Origin: VFKI01 sp033762075
GTDB taxonomy: Bacteria > Pseudomonadota > Gammaproteobacteria > DSM-16500
Assembly: GCA_033762075.1 (NCBI GenBank)
Contig: JANRLY010000055.1
Location: 1 to 11,001 of the forward strand
DNA: 11,001 bases
Reading direction: 5' to 3'
In this document: positions 1-6,899 of the stretch, piece by piece
How the letters are laid out: the number at the start of each line of letters is the position of its first letter
Numbering within the stretch: the first letter of the stretch is position 1
Program-made: the position numbers and the translations under genes
The notes under the pieces: generated by a model
Told to the model about the DNA's origin: nothing
The model's input: the letters and a program-made list of their open reading frames with translations, nothing else
Databases searched by the model: none

Positions 1-73
1 GCGACACACTCGTTGTCTTCTCGCCCACATACCCACGGCGCAGTAACAAAGGTGTTTTTTATTTTTATTAATT

Positions 74-1498
74 TTAAAAAAGCGGAGAGGCATCTCTCAA
101 AAAAATTTCGAGGGGTGGTCTAGACGTTGGGGTCACTTTAGGAGATAACTCTTTTGCATTATCAGCGATGAGAAGAATGGCTTCCTTTCTAAGATCTCCT
201 TCCGCATTGTAATCATTCACAGTCTCTAGCGCTATATTGCATAGGTTTTCACGTTTAGATTTTTCGAGGGATGGATCTTGTATCATTTTCGAGAGCCCTG
301 CCATGGCGCCAATTTTTTTGCGTACCCAAAGCTTATCATCCAGAAGTCCATTGACAAGTAAATCTACGACAAATGCTTTTTTATCACCAGATAGTTTTTT
401 AAAAATACGGCCTAGTGCCTTACCAGGTACGTCACCTTTATAGCCGCCATTGTTAAAGTCATCGATGAGATCATGATATAAGTCCTTGAGTTGTTTTTCA
501 GATAGTTCATCCACATGTAAGCTTAAAATTTCGCGTGCGCATGATTGACTTACGCGATTCTTAGAGCCGTCACTTATGAATGAAAACTTGAGTTGATCAA
601 TAAAATCTTTTGAAATTAATAAATCTTGTTCATTTAAATATTTCATTTTTTGCTTTTCAGTTAAGACGGAGTAAAAAAGATGATCCATTTTAATGATGGG
701 TTCTTTGTCAGATTGCTGAATCCATTTATTGAATAATGCATCTGCTTTATTCGCGGGCATTTTTTGAAGCAGTTTAATGAGAGAGCCTGTCGTGCGGCCT
801 GGGATAAATCTATCATTATGCTTGAGGAGTGTTGATACCAGTTTTATTTGATGATTTTCTGGAAGTTCATCGTAGTGATCAACAAAGATATCTAACATTC
901 TCTGGTAAGCAGAAAGGTTATTATCCGTCCATCCTGCATTGGCTGCATTCTCGAGGATTATGGTTAATTGTTTTTCTGACAAAACTGAAAAATAAAGTGT
1001 CATTAGATTAGCAAGCAATCCATGTGGTTTCGAATCATGTTTGTCGCTTGATTTGATTGCTTGAAAAGTAAGCTTCATGACTTTATCTATGATATCTTGT
1101 TCAGAAAACGATTTGAGCCATTCAGGATGATTGCTTATGAGCTCCATTGCGCATTCTCGTACAAATTTCTCTGGGTCAGTAAACAATTCAAGCAATGTTT
1201 TCGCAATATTATTTTGTTCGGACGCAGGGAGTTGCGCTGCCCAGTTGGGAAGATGTTTAAGGATAATGTATCCCTGGATTCTCGCGTCTTTTTTCGGGGA
1301 ATTAAAGTCTGAGAGTATTTTTTTTAATACTTTTTCATTTGATGAATCATTGAAGAAAGGGGATAGCGCGTCAATTTTTCCGAGGAGCATGGTTAGTTTA
1401 TTGAGTACTGTTTCTTCTTTGAACTTGCAAAGATCTAAGATTAATTGATTAAGATGATTAGATTGTTCTTCTTTTGATTCAGCTGGTACTATTGTCAT
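74..1498 (-). CDS. HEAT-like alpha-helical repeat protein
   Basis: This gene encodes a 474-residue protein with no signal peptide or membrane segment. It is rich in Leu, Lys, Glu and Asp and looks almost entirely alpha-helical. A short motif recurs at the start of a helix roughly every 40 residues: LPASEQ (about 90), SFSEQ (130), LSEKQL (173), LPENHQ (212), LTEKQK (279), LSEKQL (332) and LSGDKK (369). This is the pattern of a HEAT/ARM-type solenoid. Such solenoids usually act as protein-binding scaffolds; no catalytic motif is seen, so the function is unknown. The C-terminus is Pro/Ser/Thr-rich and probably unstructured. The ATG at 1498 is preceded by a GGGGA-like ribosome site about 9 nt upstream. 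The metallophosphoesterase gene lies upstream on the same strand across a 103-nt gap, so co-transcription is possible. The coding call is strong; HEAT-like is inferred from repeat periodicity. Confidence 0.85.
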   Translation of the reverse strand: MTIVPAESKEEQSNHLNQLILDLCKFKEETVLNKLTMLLGKIDALSPFFNDSSNEKVLKKILSDFNSPKKDARIQGYIILKHLPNWAAQLPASEQNNIAKTLLELFTDPEKFVRECAMELISNHPEWLKSFSEQDIIDKVMKLTFQAIKSSDKHDSKPHGLLANLMTLYFSVLSEKQLTIILENAANAGWTDNNLSAYQRMLDIFVDHYDELPENHQIKLVSTLLKHNDRFIPGRTTGSLIKLLQKMPANKADALFNKWIQQSDKEPIIKMDHLFYSVLTEKQKMKYLNEQDLLISKDFIDQLKFSFISDGSKNRVSQSCAREILSLHVDELSEKQLKDLYHDLIDDFNNGGYKGDVPGKALGRIFKKLSGDKKAFVVDLLVNGLLDDKLWVRKKIGAMAGLSKMIQDPSLEKSKRENLCNIALETVNDYNAEGDLRKEAILLIADNAKELSPKVTPTSRPPLEIFLRDASPLF

Positions 1499-1601
1499 GT
1501 TCTATTTCCCCAGTATTAGTATAAAAACGCGCGCTCAGTATATTGAGGGGTTTTTATTATGTAAATAATTATTTCCAGAAATCTGGGGTATTTGGTGGGT
1601 A

Positions 1602-2996
1602 TTACATCTTTGCATTCAATGCGGATTTTGTAAGTTCTTGTTCCAGTTGATTTGCAGTTATTGTTGAGTAGTGCATATTTTTTCCGCTTTTTTCTATCAA
1701 TCGATAATCACCGCTCGCTAGACGACATTGCACCAACCGATGATCAGCTAAAACCTTACCAATGTATGGGTCTCCGATAATGCCTTCTGGTGTGATGGTG
1801 AGTTCGGTTTGTGTTTCTGTTTCGTCAGAGAGTCTAGCTTGAATAAATATTTTTGTGAGTTGTTCATCTGCGATAATTTCTGTGGTGTGTAAAGCGCCAC
1901 CACGAGTATCATCAGGATCGGTGAAGTGGGCATCCGCGTAACAGGTGTCATTGCTGACAAATAAAACATTATTGTGTCCGCGTAAAATAGCTGGATGATC
2001 GCCATAAGGATTGTGTCCAGTTAATACCAATGAAATCTTATTTCGGATGAGATATTTTTCAATTTCGATAGAGGGCGAATTGAATCGGCCGTGGTCATCT
2101 AACATATTACCGACGACAATAGAACGTGGAATCAACGGCAATGAAATAGTATCGAGAGGTGTACTCGCAGGTTGCAGAGAAAAAGGTGTTTTCTTTTCAC
2201 GCCATAATTGAATTTGTTGTTGATACCATTGATTATATCGATGTGCCCATTCATAAATATTTTCTATCATGGGTTCGTCAGCTTTCATGTCGGGTGTGCG
2301 TCCGATATTGGTTGGCATTAATCCACCATGTAGCGTTAATACAGACGTGCCAGGAATGACTTCGATTAATTGTGTCAAACTGAGATATTCACCCATCGGG
2401 CCATCGGGAGATGTTTCCTGCAAAAATCGATTTAAAATATCTTTGTCTGTGATGGTTTTTTGGGGATTTTCTGCTTCGAGCGCTTCACGCATGTAACGAA
2501 ATGCATGCGGTGAACCCATCGTGTCTTTTAACATCCACTTTAAGTAGATGAGTTGGCACTCTTCATCGGTTAATGCGTTAATGTCTTGCCCTGCGACAGT
2601 ATCAAGCGGGCGTGTTTGATGTGAAACCCAACGTGGAGATTCGCAATGTAGTAAACGTTCGCGAATCTGTGATTTATCTAATTCAGTGCTGAGGCGAATC
2701 TTGTTAATATCTCTGTTGCCGGCAATGAGCGTCACTTGATCAGGATAATTTAATTTGAATTGCGTTAATAATCGTAAGTGATCAAAACCAAATTTACCGC
2801 GATCTAATAGATCACCATTGAAAATAAAATGTGCTCTTTCAGGAATGCGATGGAATGATAAACCATCTTTGGGGTAATAACCCAGGACAGAGCTTTTTTG
2901 GATTGCTTCAAAGAAATTTTTGGTGCCTTCTGTGTCTGTGAGATCAAAAATTTTAACGGATTTAATCATGTTGAAAAACCTTTGGCGTAAAGACAT
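1602..2996 (-). CDS. PPP/calcineurin-like metallophosphoesterase, divergent
   Basis: This is a 464-residue soluble protein with the ordered motifs of the metallophosphoesterase superfamily, in the form closest to PPP-type Ser/Thr phosphatases. They are DLTDTEG (18-24, in place of GDxHG), GDLLDRG (61-67), GNRD (93-96, in place of GNHE/D), LHGGL (222-226) and TGHNP (326-330). The likely metal ligands Asp62, Asn94, His223 and His328 are present. The usual motif-I His is missing and the GNHE His is Arg. A long insert (about 100-215) separates GNRD from HGG. The substrate is unknown; a protein or nucleotide phosphatase is the natural guess. GNRDxNK-type proteins are, from memory, found in protists and some intracellular bacteria, so a host-directed role is possible but unproven. 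The ATG at 2996 has AAGGT 6 nt upstream. The gene stands alone upstream of the HEAT-like gene on the same strand. Confidence 0.88.
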   Translation of the reverse strand: MSLRQRFFNMIKSVKIFDLTDTEGTKNFFEAIQKSSVLGYYPKDGLSFHRIPERAHFIFNGDLLDRGKFGFDHLRLLTQFKLNYPDQVTLIAGNRDINKIRLSTELDKSQIRERLLHCESPRWVSHQTRPLDTVAGQDINALTDEECQLIYLKWMLKDTMGSPHAFRYMREALEAENPQKTITDKDILNRFLQETSPDGPMGEYLSLTQLIEVIPGTSVLTLHGGLMPTNIGRTPDMKADEPMIENIYEWAHRYNQWYQQQIQLWREKKTPFSLQPASTPLDTISLPLIPRSIVVGNMLDDHGRFNSPSIEIEKYLIRNKISLVLTGHNPYGDHPAILRGHNNVLFVSNDTCYADAHFTDPDDTRGGALHTTEIIADEQLTKIFIQARLSDETETQTELTITPEGIIGDPYIGKVLADHRLVQCRLASGDYRLIEKSGKNMHYSTITANQLEQELTKSALNAKM

Positions 2997-3028
2997 AAAG
3001 TGACCTTTTTAATTATTCAATATAAGAA

Positions 3029-3078
3029 GTCAGGCTGCTTTAATTGTGTTTTACATGACACAATTACACCAATCTGAC
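3029..3078. repeat. 50-nt imperfect palindrome, copy A
   Basis: An imperfect inverted repeat runs from GTCAG to CTGAC at its ends. Its core stem is TAATTGTGT (3041-3049) against ACACAATTA (3058-3066). It matches copy B (3546-3595) ungapped over the full 50 nt at 37 positions, by hand count, in the same orientation. It lies between the divergent starts of the metallophosphoesterase and the 60-residue protein. It could be a REP-like element, a decayed mobile-element end or a protein-binding site. Confidence 0.6.
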
Positions 3079-3180
3079 CCCCGTGATCAGCTGAATTTTA
3101 CTACATAATTGATTTTTAAAACAGTTTATCGAAATAATTTTAAAGGTTTTTACTAAAAAGCCGCTAGCTACTCTTACCAA

Positions 3181-3209
3181 TGTTCAATATTTATTACCGA
3201 TACTATACT
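3181..3209 (+). promoter_or_regulatory. Putative promoter, sigma-S-like -10, of the 60-aa gene
   Basis: CTATACT at 3203-3209 matches exactly the core of the -10 element preferred by sigma-S (CTATACT) and also scores well as a general -10. The best -35 at 17-nt spacing, TGTTCA (3181-3186), is poor. That is common at sigma-S promoters. The predicted start near 3216 gives a leader of about 27 nt before the AGGAG site and the ATG at 3243. Confidence 0.4.
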
Positions 3210-3242
3210 GATTTCTGAATATCAACTTTTAGGAGTATGTGC

Positions 3243-3425
3243 ATGGGAAATGATAGAGAAGATCAGAATCGTAACAAGCAAAATCCAACACAGAGAAATC
3301 CAAATCAAGAACCAGGGAAAGATCGTAGTTTAGATCGTAATCAAGACCGTGAAAAATCTGGACAAAGAGGAGGTGACGCTGTTAAAGATCCTAAAAGAGA
3401 TCAATTTGACGGAAATAATCGTTAA
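3243..3425 (+). CDS. Small hydrophilin-like disordered protein (60 aa)
   Basis: This is a 60-residue protein of extreme polarity. I count 9 Arg, 9 Asp, 9 Asn, 7 Gln, 6 Gly, 5 Lys, 4 Pro and 3 Glu, with only one Phe, one Leu and one Val and no Cys or Trp. It is almost certainly intrinsically disordered and near neutral in charge (about +2). Gly content of 10 percent and high hydrophilicity fit the hydrophilin type of desiccation or stress protein, and the RSLDR / SGQRGGD segments resemble small bacterial stress proteins. No family is assigned with certainty. AGGAG (3231-3235) is 7 nt from the ATG at 3243 but only 1 nt from an upstream in-frame ATG at 3237, so 3243 is the better start. The gene is monocistronic, has its own promoter and hairpin, and lies between two related palindromes. 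The promoter suggests stationary-phase or stress expression. Confidence 0.65.
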   Translation: MGNDREDQNRNKQNPTQRNPNQEPGKDRSLDRNQDREKSGQRGGDAVKDPKRDQFDGNNR

Positions 3426-3450
3426 ATATATTTTTGAGTTAAGTAAAAAA

Positions 3451-3534
3451 TTAAGGCTTGTCGTTTATTGTTTTGTTGTTAGTATAAAGAATAAAATTAA
3501 CGGCAGGCCTTAATCATTTAATTTTATTTTTTTA
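3451..3534 (+). terminator. Long-stem hairpin and T-rich tail after the 60-aa gene
   Basis: TTAAGGCTTGTCGTT (3451-3465) pairs with AACGGCAGGCCTTAA (3499-3513). In the plus-strand transcript all 15 positions pair, two as G-U wobbles. In the minus-strand transcript those two would be A-C mismatches, so the structure belongs to the plus transcript. A T-rich tract follows, with a run of eight T ending at 3533-3534. The loop of 33 nt is long for a simple terminator, so another RNA role is possible. Confidence 0.6.
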
Positions 3535-3545
3535 GGTAACGAGTC

Positions 3546-3595
3546 GTCAGGTTTGTGTAATTGGGTTTCACGTGATGCAATTACACAAACCAGGC
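3546..3595. repeat. 50-nt palindrome, copy B
   Basis: This has a perfect 14-bp inverted repeat, GGTTTGTGTAATTG (3550-3563) against CAATTACACAAACC (3578-3591), with a 14-nt spacer containing CACGTG. It is the partner of copy A (3029-3078), with 37 of 50 positions identical without gaps. It begins 10 nt beyond the stop codon of the CinA-like gene. It has no T-run on either side, so it is not a standard terminator. Confidence 0.65.
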
Positions 3596-3604
3596 TTCTT
3601 CAAT

Positions 3605-4717
3605 CTATTCATGCAAAAGTTCGATGCATTGTTTGCAAATCAATTCGACTGCGTATTCTACGACACGTTTTCCACGAAAAGGAATGGATTTCTCAGCAGA
3701 GTTTTGTTTAAACGGTGAAAGAAATTCAATGATCAGTTTTGTTTCTGTGGTATTTTGATCATTCCAATAATCTTCTAATCCGCGTATGACAATGTTCGGA
3801 AGATCTTTTTCGCTGACAAATTGTATGTGATTTTTATTGTGGGGTGTTTTGAGTGTATGTTCGAGTAAACCACCTGTTGCTAAATCACAGAATCGCAGTG
3901 GGAAATGTGAATGATTGATTGTGTCGCGCAACATACGTGATGCGCTTTGTCGGCCATCGCGAATTAAATAAGGTTGAATGACTTCCTCAATTTTTTTGCG
4001 GGCCATTTTAAATTGTGCTTTATCTTTGGAATATAATTTAAATTCAAGATAGGGATAGGATAATCTGTAACCTGTCTGACATTGCAATGGAGCCGCAATC
4101 GCATCGAGTGTCTCAGCAATTTGTCCTTCGCTCACGCTGAATAATAACCAATTTGCGTGATAAGATTCGTGCGCAAATCCTGTTTGTTGTAATTGCTTTA
4201 AAATAATAGACTCTAACATCGGTAAACATTCTGTTGGTGGGCCAGGCAACATAAAAATCTGTTTATCATTATGCTCAAGTCGGCAACCTGCTGCTGTGCC
4301 CGCATCATTCGGGATGACGATACTGCCTGCTGGAAATAAAGCTTGTTGGCGATTGGATTCAGGAGGAGTGTCGTATCCGAAACGGTGTAATCGCTGAACA
4401 ATATTGTCCCAAACATGATCGTGAAAAACGAGCGGTAAATTGAGTGCTTTGCTTAATGCATAACGTGTGATGTCATCGGATGTTGGGCCTAATCCACCGG
4501 TCATAATTAAAGCATCATGGTTTTGAAGTAAATAGCGAATAGCTTGTTCGATATCATCGATATGATCGGAGGCAACCATTTGTGTGCCAGGCGTCATGTG
4601 ATGTTCAATTAATTGACGTGCGATGTCGCGCGAATTCGTATTTACGATGTCGCCATGTACAATTTCGTCACCTGTTGCGAGAAGTGCAATTTTACGATCT
4701 GAATTGGACTCGCGCAT
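3605..4717 (-). CDS. CinA/YfaY-like protein with degenerate deamidase domain
   Basis: This is a 370-residue CinA-family protein. The N-terminal MoCF/CinA domain (about 8-165) is intact: ATGDEIVHGDIVNTNS (14-29), TGGLGPTSDD (73-82) and FMLPGPPTE (155-163). In CinA this domain is a nucleotide pyrophosphatase acting on ADP-ribose-type compounds. A central domain follows (about 185-255). The C-terminal region (about 258-370) corresponds to the NMN deamidase (PncC) domain but is shorter than the usual 150-160 residues, and its hallmark ESCTGG reads DLATGG (278-283). The deamidase is therefore probably inactive. The protein most resembles E. coli YfaY, where the same motif is altered. I chose the ATG at 4717 because a TGAGGT site sits about 8 nt upstream; in-frame ATGs at 4732 and 4756 would add 5 or 13 residues and have weaker sites. 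It is transcribed divergently from the 4821 gene. Confidence 0.9.
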   Translation of the reverse strand: MRESNSDRKIALLATGDEIVHGDIVNTNSRDIARQLIEHHMTPGTQMVASDHIDDIEQAIRYLLQNHDALIMTGGLGPTSDDITRYALSKALNLPLVFHDHVWDNIVQRLHRFGYDTPPESNRQQALFPAGSIVIPNDAGTAAGCRLEHNDKQIFMLPGPPTECLPMLESIILKQLQQTGFAHESYHANWLLFSVSEGQIAETLDAIAAPLQCQTGYRLSYPYLEFKLYSKDKAQFKMARKKIEEVIQPYLIRDGRQSASRMLRDTINHSHFPLRFCDLATGGLLEHTLKTPHNKNHIQFVSEKDLPNIVIRGLEDYWNDQNTTETKLIIEFLSPFKQNSAEKSIPFRGKRVVEYAVELICKQCIELLHE

Positions 4718-4820
4718 AGACTCATACCTCATCAAACAAATAAAACATTTTGACATTCCGCTTTTGAATAGCGTAAAACCTATTCCGGCTGTATTTTATC
4801 TTTATTTATAAGGAATTCAT

Positions 4821-5429
4821 ATGAAAAAGACCTCAGACTTTTATCCCTCTTTAGGTTCATCATTTCAGTTTGCGGTACCCAATGATACATTGCCGCTCAA
4901 AGAATTAAAAATAGTAGCTGAGTCACAATCTCTAGTCTGTTTTGCTTCAGGATGGAAATCGGAAAAAGGGAATGATTATTTTGGGAGAGTCTATTTTGAT
5001 GTTTATGATGATGTTACTGGACAACCTTTAACGCTCGAGGAATGTGCTTTACATGAAGCTATTTCTTGTGATGTTGAAGACTATAAACCTTGCCTGATGA
5101 AAGATACAATTATTCCACGTAGGGGTTTTTTTAATGGAAGAGAGCGATTCCTCTTGTCGGCATTTAGTTTCGGCGCTTTTTTGCCACAGGAAAATAATTC
5201 AGGAAAACCAAGAAAAATTGGCGGTGTTATATTTTTTGTAGGCTCACAACCAAGTGTCGCCTCTCGCACAGAAAAAGATCAGCTTGAATTCCTCGACGTG
5301 CATTCGCCAGTACTTATTAAAGGTTTTCCATCATATGAGAATACTCAGTTCAAAGAATCATGGAGACGCATTTTAGAAAAAGTGTCGTTCCTCAATTCCA
5401 ATCAGTCAACACACCATCTTCAAATGTGA
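4821..5429 (+). CDS. Hypothetical protein (202 aa), no recognised family
   Basis: I do not recognise this protein. It has 202 residues and a mixed alpha/beta composition, is rich in Phe and Ser, and has neither a signal peptide nor a membrane helix, so it is probably cytoplasmic. It has four Cys (40, 75, 83, 91), a Gly/Phe-rich stretch (102-120), a hydrophobic strand-like segment IGGVIFFVG (133-141), and a helical, basic C-terminus around WRRILEKV (181-188). The start is well supported: AAGGA (4810-4814) lies 6 nt before the ATG. The gene stands alone, diverges from the CinA-like gene, and its last 38 nt overlap the 3' end of the convergent DUF2845 gene. A lineage-specific accessory protein, possibly an effector, is one option, but nothing in the sequence demonstrates this. 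Confidence 0.75.
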   Translation: MKKTSDFYPSLGSSFQFAVPNDTLPLKELKIVAESQSLVCFASGWKSEKGNDYFGRVYFDVYDDVTGQPLTLEECALHEAISCDVEDYKPCLMKDTIIPRRGFFNGRERFLLSAFSFGAFLPQENNSGKPRKIGGVIFFVGSQPSVASRTEKDQLEFLDVHSPVLIKGFPSYENTQFKESWRRILEKVSFLNSNQSTHHLQM

Positions 5430-5937
5430 ATGTGCTGGGAGATTGATTATTATATTGCAGTGTTGTAATAACAATTGTTTTTGTTTCTAAGATCTCTCGT
5501 GTTGCAGGATTGCCACACGCAGAGATCACATCTCCAGGTGTATTATCGGTTTGTATTATTTGTCCGCAAATGGGTGTTGAAGTGAGATTCACTTCGCTCG
5601 TAGTGCAAGTCACATGAGTTGTGCCTGAGATTGACTGCGAAACAGGGGTGCAATTTTGCGTATTCGATTTTACCGTAATATTTTGAATGCCATTATTTCT
5701 AAAAAGAATGGTCATTTTATAATTGCCGCCTTGAGGGTCGGGTTTGTAGTATTCCCATTTTTCAGAGACGGTGACGGTTTTTGAGGATTGTGTAGATGAG
5801 TTGGGTTGGCCACAATTATTTTCAAAAGTATTGAGCGAATCACCATTAGTAAAAATAGCAGCGCCATTTTTGCATGGCAGCGCAAAGACTTGGGTCGATA
5901 AAATGCATGCGAGTATCAAAAGAGAAATTTTTCTCAT
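5392..5937 (-). CDS. Secreted protein with two DUF2845-like modules
   Basis: This is a 181-residue exported protein of unknown function. The N-terminus is a signal peptide: RK, a hydrophobic stretch, then VFA with likely cleavage after Ala19. A Cys at 11 is too close to the N-terminus to make a convincing lipobox. The mature part holds two related modules. Module 1 has C22-x-x-G, GDSL (32-35), C42-G-Q-P, then WEYY and ILFRNNGIQNITV. Module 2 has C124-G, GDV (135-137), C141-G-N-P, then LQYNN and FTFEDGVL. This pattern fits DUF2845, a small periplasmic domain common in gammaproteobacteria. Six mature Cys (22, 42, 96, 111, 124, 141) could form three disulfides. The ATG shares the 4-nt ATGA with the rluB stop and has AAGGAG 6 nt upstream, so it is the last cistron of the scp-rluB operon. 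Its 3' end overlaps the convergent 4821 gene. Confidence 0.83.
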   Translation of the reverse strand: MRKISLLILACILSTQVFALPCKNGAAIFTNGDSLNTFENNCGQPNSSTQSSKTVTVSEKWEYYKPDPQGGNYKMTILFRNNGIQNITVKSNTQNCTPVSQSISGTTHVTCTTSEVNLTSTPICGQIIQTDNTPGDVISACGNPATREILETKTIVITTLQYNNQSPSTFTFEDGVLTDWN

Positions 5938-6899
5938 GACGATCTCCTTGTTGAATGGCCCTTACGTTTAGGTTTTGTAAAATTGGATTTCCGTTTGTCT
6001 TGATGTGTTGTTTTTTGAATTTTGCGCGGTTTGATTTTAATGGGAACGTGTTCTTCATCAGCTTCATTATTTCGTTTTAAACGCAGTACTTTTGAATTTG
6101 TTGTTTTCGTAGAAGAAAGACGTTTGTTGACGACGCGCTTGGGTTTTGGAAATTCTGATAGAGGTTTTTGTATGGTTTTTGGGTTTAATTGTGCAATTTC
6201 TTCTGGCGTGAGCTCGTTCCATTTTCCACGACGTAACATGCGCGGTAATGTGAGTGCGCCAAAACGAATACGAATTAAACGACTTACTGTAACGTTTTGT
6301 GATTCCCAGAGTCGTCTGACTAAGCGATTACGGCCTTGTTTGACGATGACATGAAACCAATGGTTGGTGCCTTCGCCACCTTCATCTGTGATCGATTCAA
6401 AATGAGCTGGACCATCTTCGAGTGTCACGCCACTTCTTAAATTGGTTAACATCGAGGGTGTCACTTTTCCTTGAATACGAACAGCATATTCACGCTCGAG
6501 TGATTTAGAAGGATGCATTAATTCATTTGCTAATTCGCCATGATTAGTAAATAACAATAATCCTGATGTATTAAAGTCTAAACGTCCGATGCTAATCCAG
6601 CGGCTATTTCGCAACATGGGTAATTTATCAAAAACGGTTGGCCGTCCTTCGGGATCTTTGCGTGTGCACATTTCACCTTCAGGTTTGTGATACAGCAACA
6701 CACGGACTTTGGTGTGTGTGGGATTCAATAAACGTACTTCGCGTTGATCTACGCGGACTTTTGCATCGCGCGTGATGCGATCGCCTAATTTGGCGGGTTT
6801 ACCATTCACAGTAATTCGACCGGCACGCAGCCAATCTTCGATTTGTCGACGCGAGCCAAGGCCTGCGCTTGCAAGAATTTTTTGGATTTTTTCACTCAT
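5934..6899 (-). CDS. rluB: 23S rRNA pseudouridine(2605) synthase RluB
   Basis: RluB converts U2605 (E. coli numbering) in domain V of 23S rRNA to pseudouridine. The protein has 321 residues. An S4 RNA-binding domain (about 2-55, with QKILASAGLGSRR and GRITVNG) precedes an RsuA/RluB/E/F-type catalytic domain. Catalytic Asp108 is in GRLDFNTSGLLLFT (105-118), followed by REYAVRIQG (136-144) and KQGRNRLVRRLWE (187-199). Residues from about 250 to 321 form a Lys/Arg-rich, low-complexity tail ending KRKGHSTRRSS, likely for rRNA contact; basic tails are common in RluB but variable. The start overlaps the scpB stop by 8 nt and the stop overlaps the next start by 4 nt, so translation is probably coupled. 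RluB is preferred over RluE/RluF because of the scpA-scpB linkage and the long basic tail. Confidence 0.95.
   Translation of the reverse strand: MSEKIQKILASAGLGSRRQIEDWLRAGRITVNGKPAKLGDRITRDAKVRVDQREVRLLNPTHTKVRVLLYHKPEGEMCTRKDPEGRPTVFDKLPMLRNSRWISIGRLDFNTSGLLLFTNHGELANELMHPSKSLEREYAVRIQGKVTPSMLTNLRSGVTLEDGPAHFESITDEGGEGTNHWFHVIVKQGRNRLVRRLWESQNVTVSRLIRIRFGALTLPRMLRRGKWNELTPEEIAQLNPKTIQKPLSEFPKPKRVVNKRLSSTKTTNSKVLRLKRNNEADEEHVPIKIKPRKIQKTTHQDKRKSNFTKPKRKGHSTRRSS

Noticed and set aside
1..73. Possible 3' end of a plus-strand gene at the left edge
   Set aside because: A frame opening DTLVVFSPTYPRR ends at a TAA near 69, but it is too short to identify and nothing confirms it. A T-rich stretch follows with no hairpin before it.
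1131..1448. Plus-strand ORF of 105 codons
   Set aside because: It lies wholly inside the HEAT-like gene on the opposite strand, has no ribosome site, and has a composition consistent with a shadow frame.
1518..1523. TATACT as a -10 for the HEAT-like gene (minus)
   Set aside because: No acceptable -35 is found at 16-18 nt. The region is AT-rich enough for chance matches.
1535..1560. Small stem CTCA/TGAG followed by T-rich sequence
   Set aside because: The stem is only 4 bp, and on the plus strand no gene ends there, so it is not supported as a terminator.
1572..1590. CCAG/CTGG hairpin after the phosphoesterase gene
   Set aside because: The 4-bp stem lacks a T-run on the minus strand and is too weak to call a terminator.
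3029..3595. CRISPR array from the repeated palindromes
   Set aside because: There are only two diverged copies, about 500 nt apart with a gene between them. There is no regular repeat-spacer pattern anywhere in the window.
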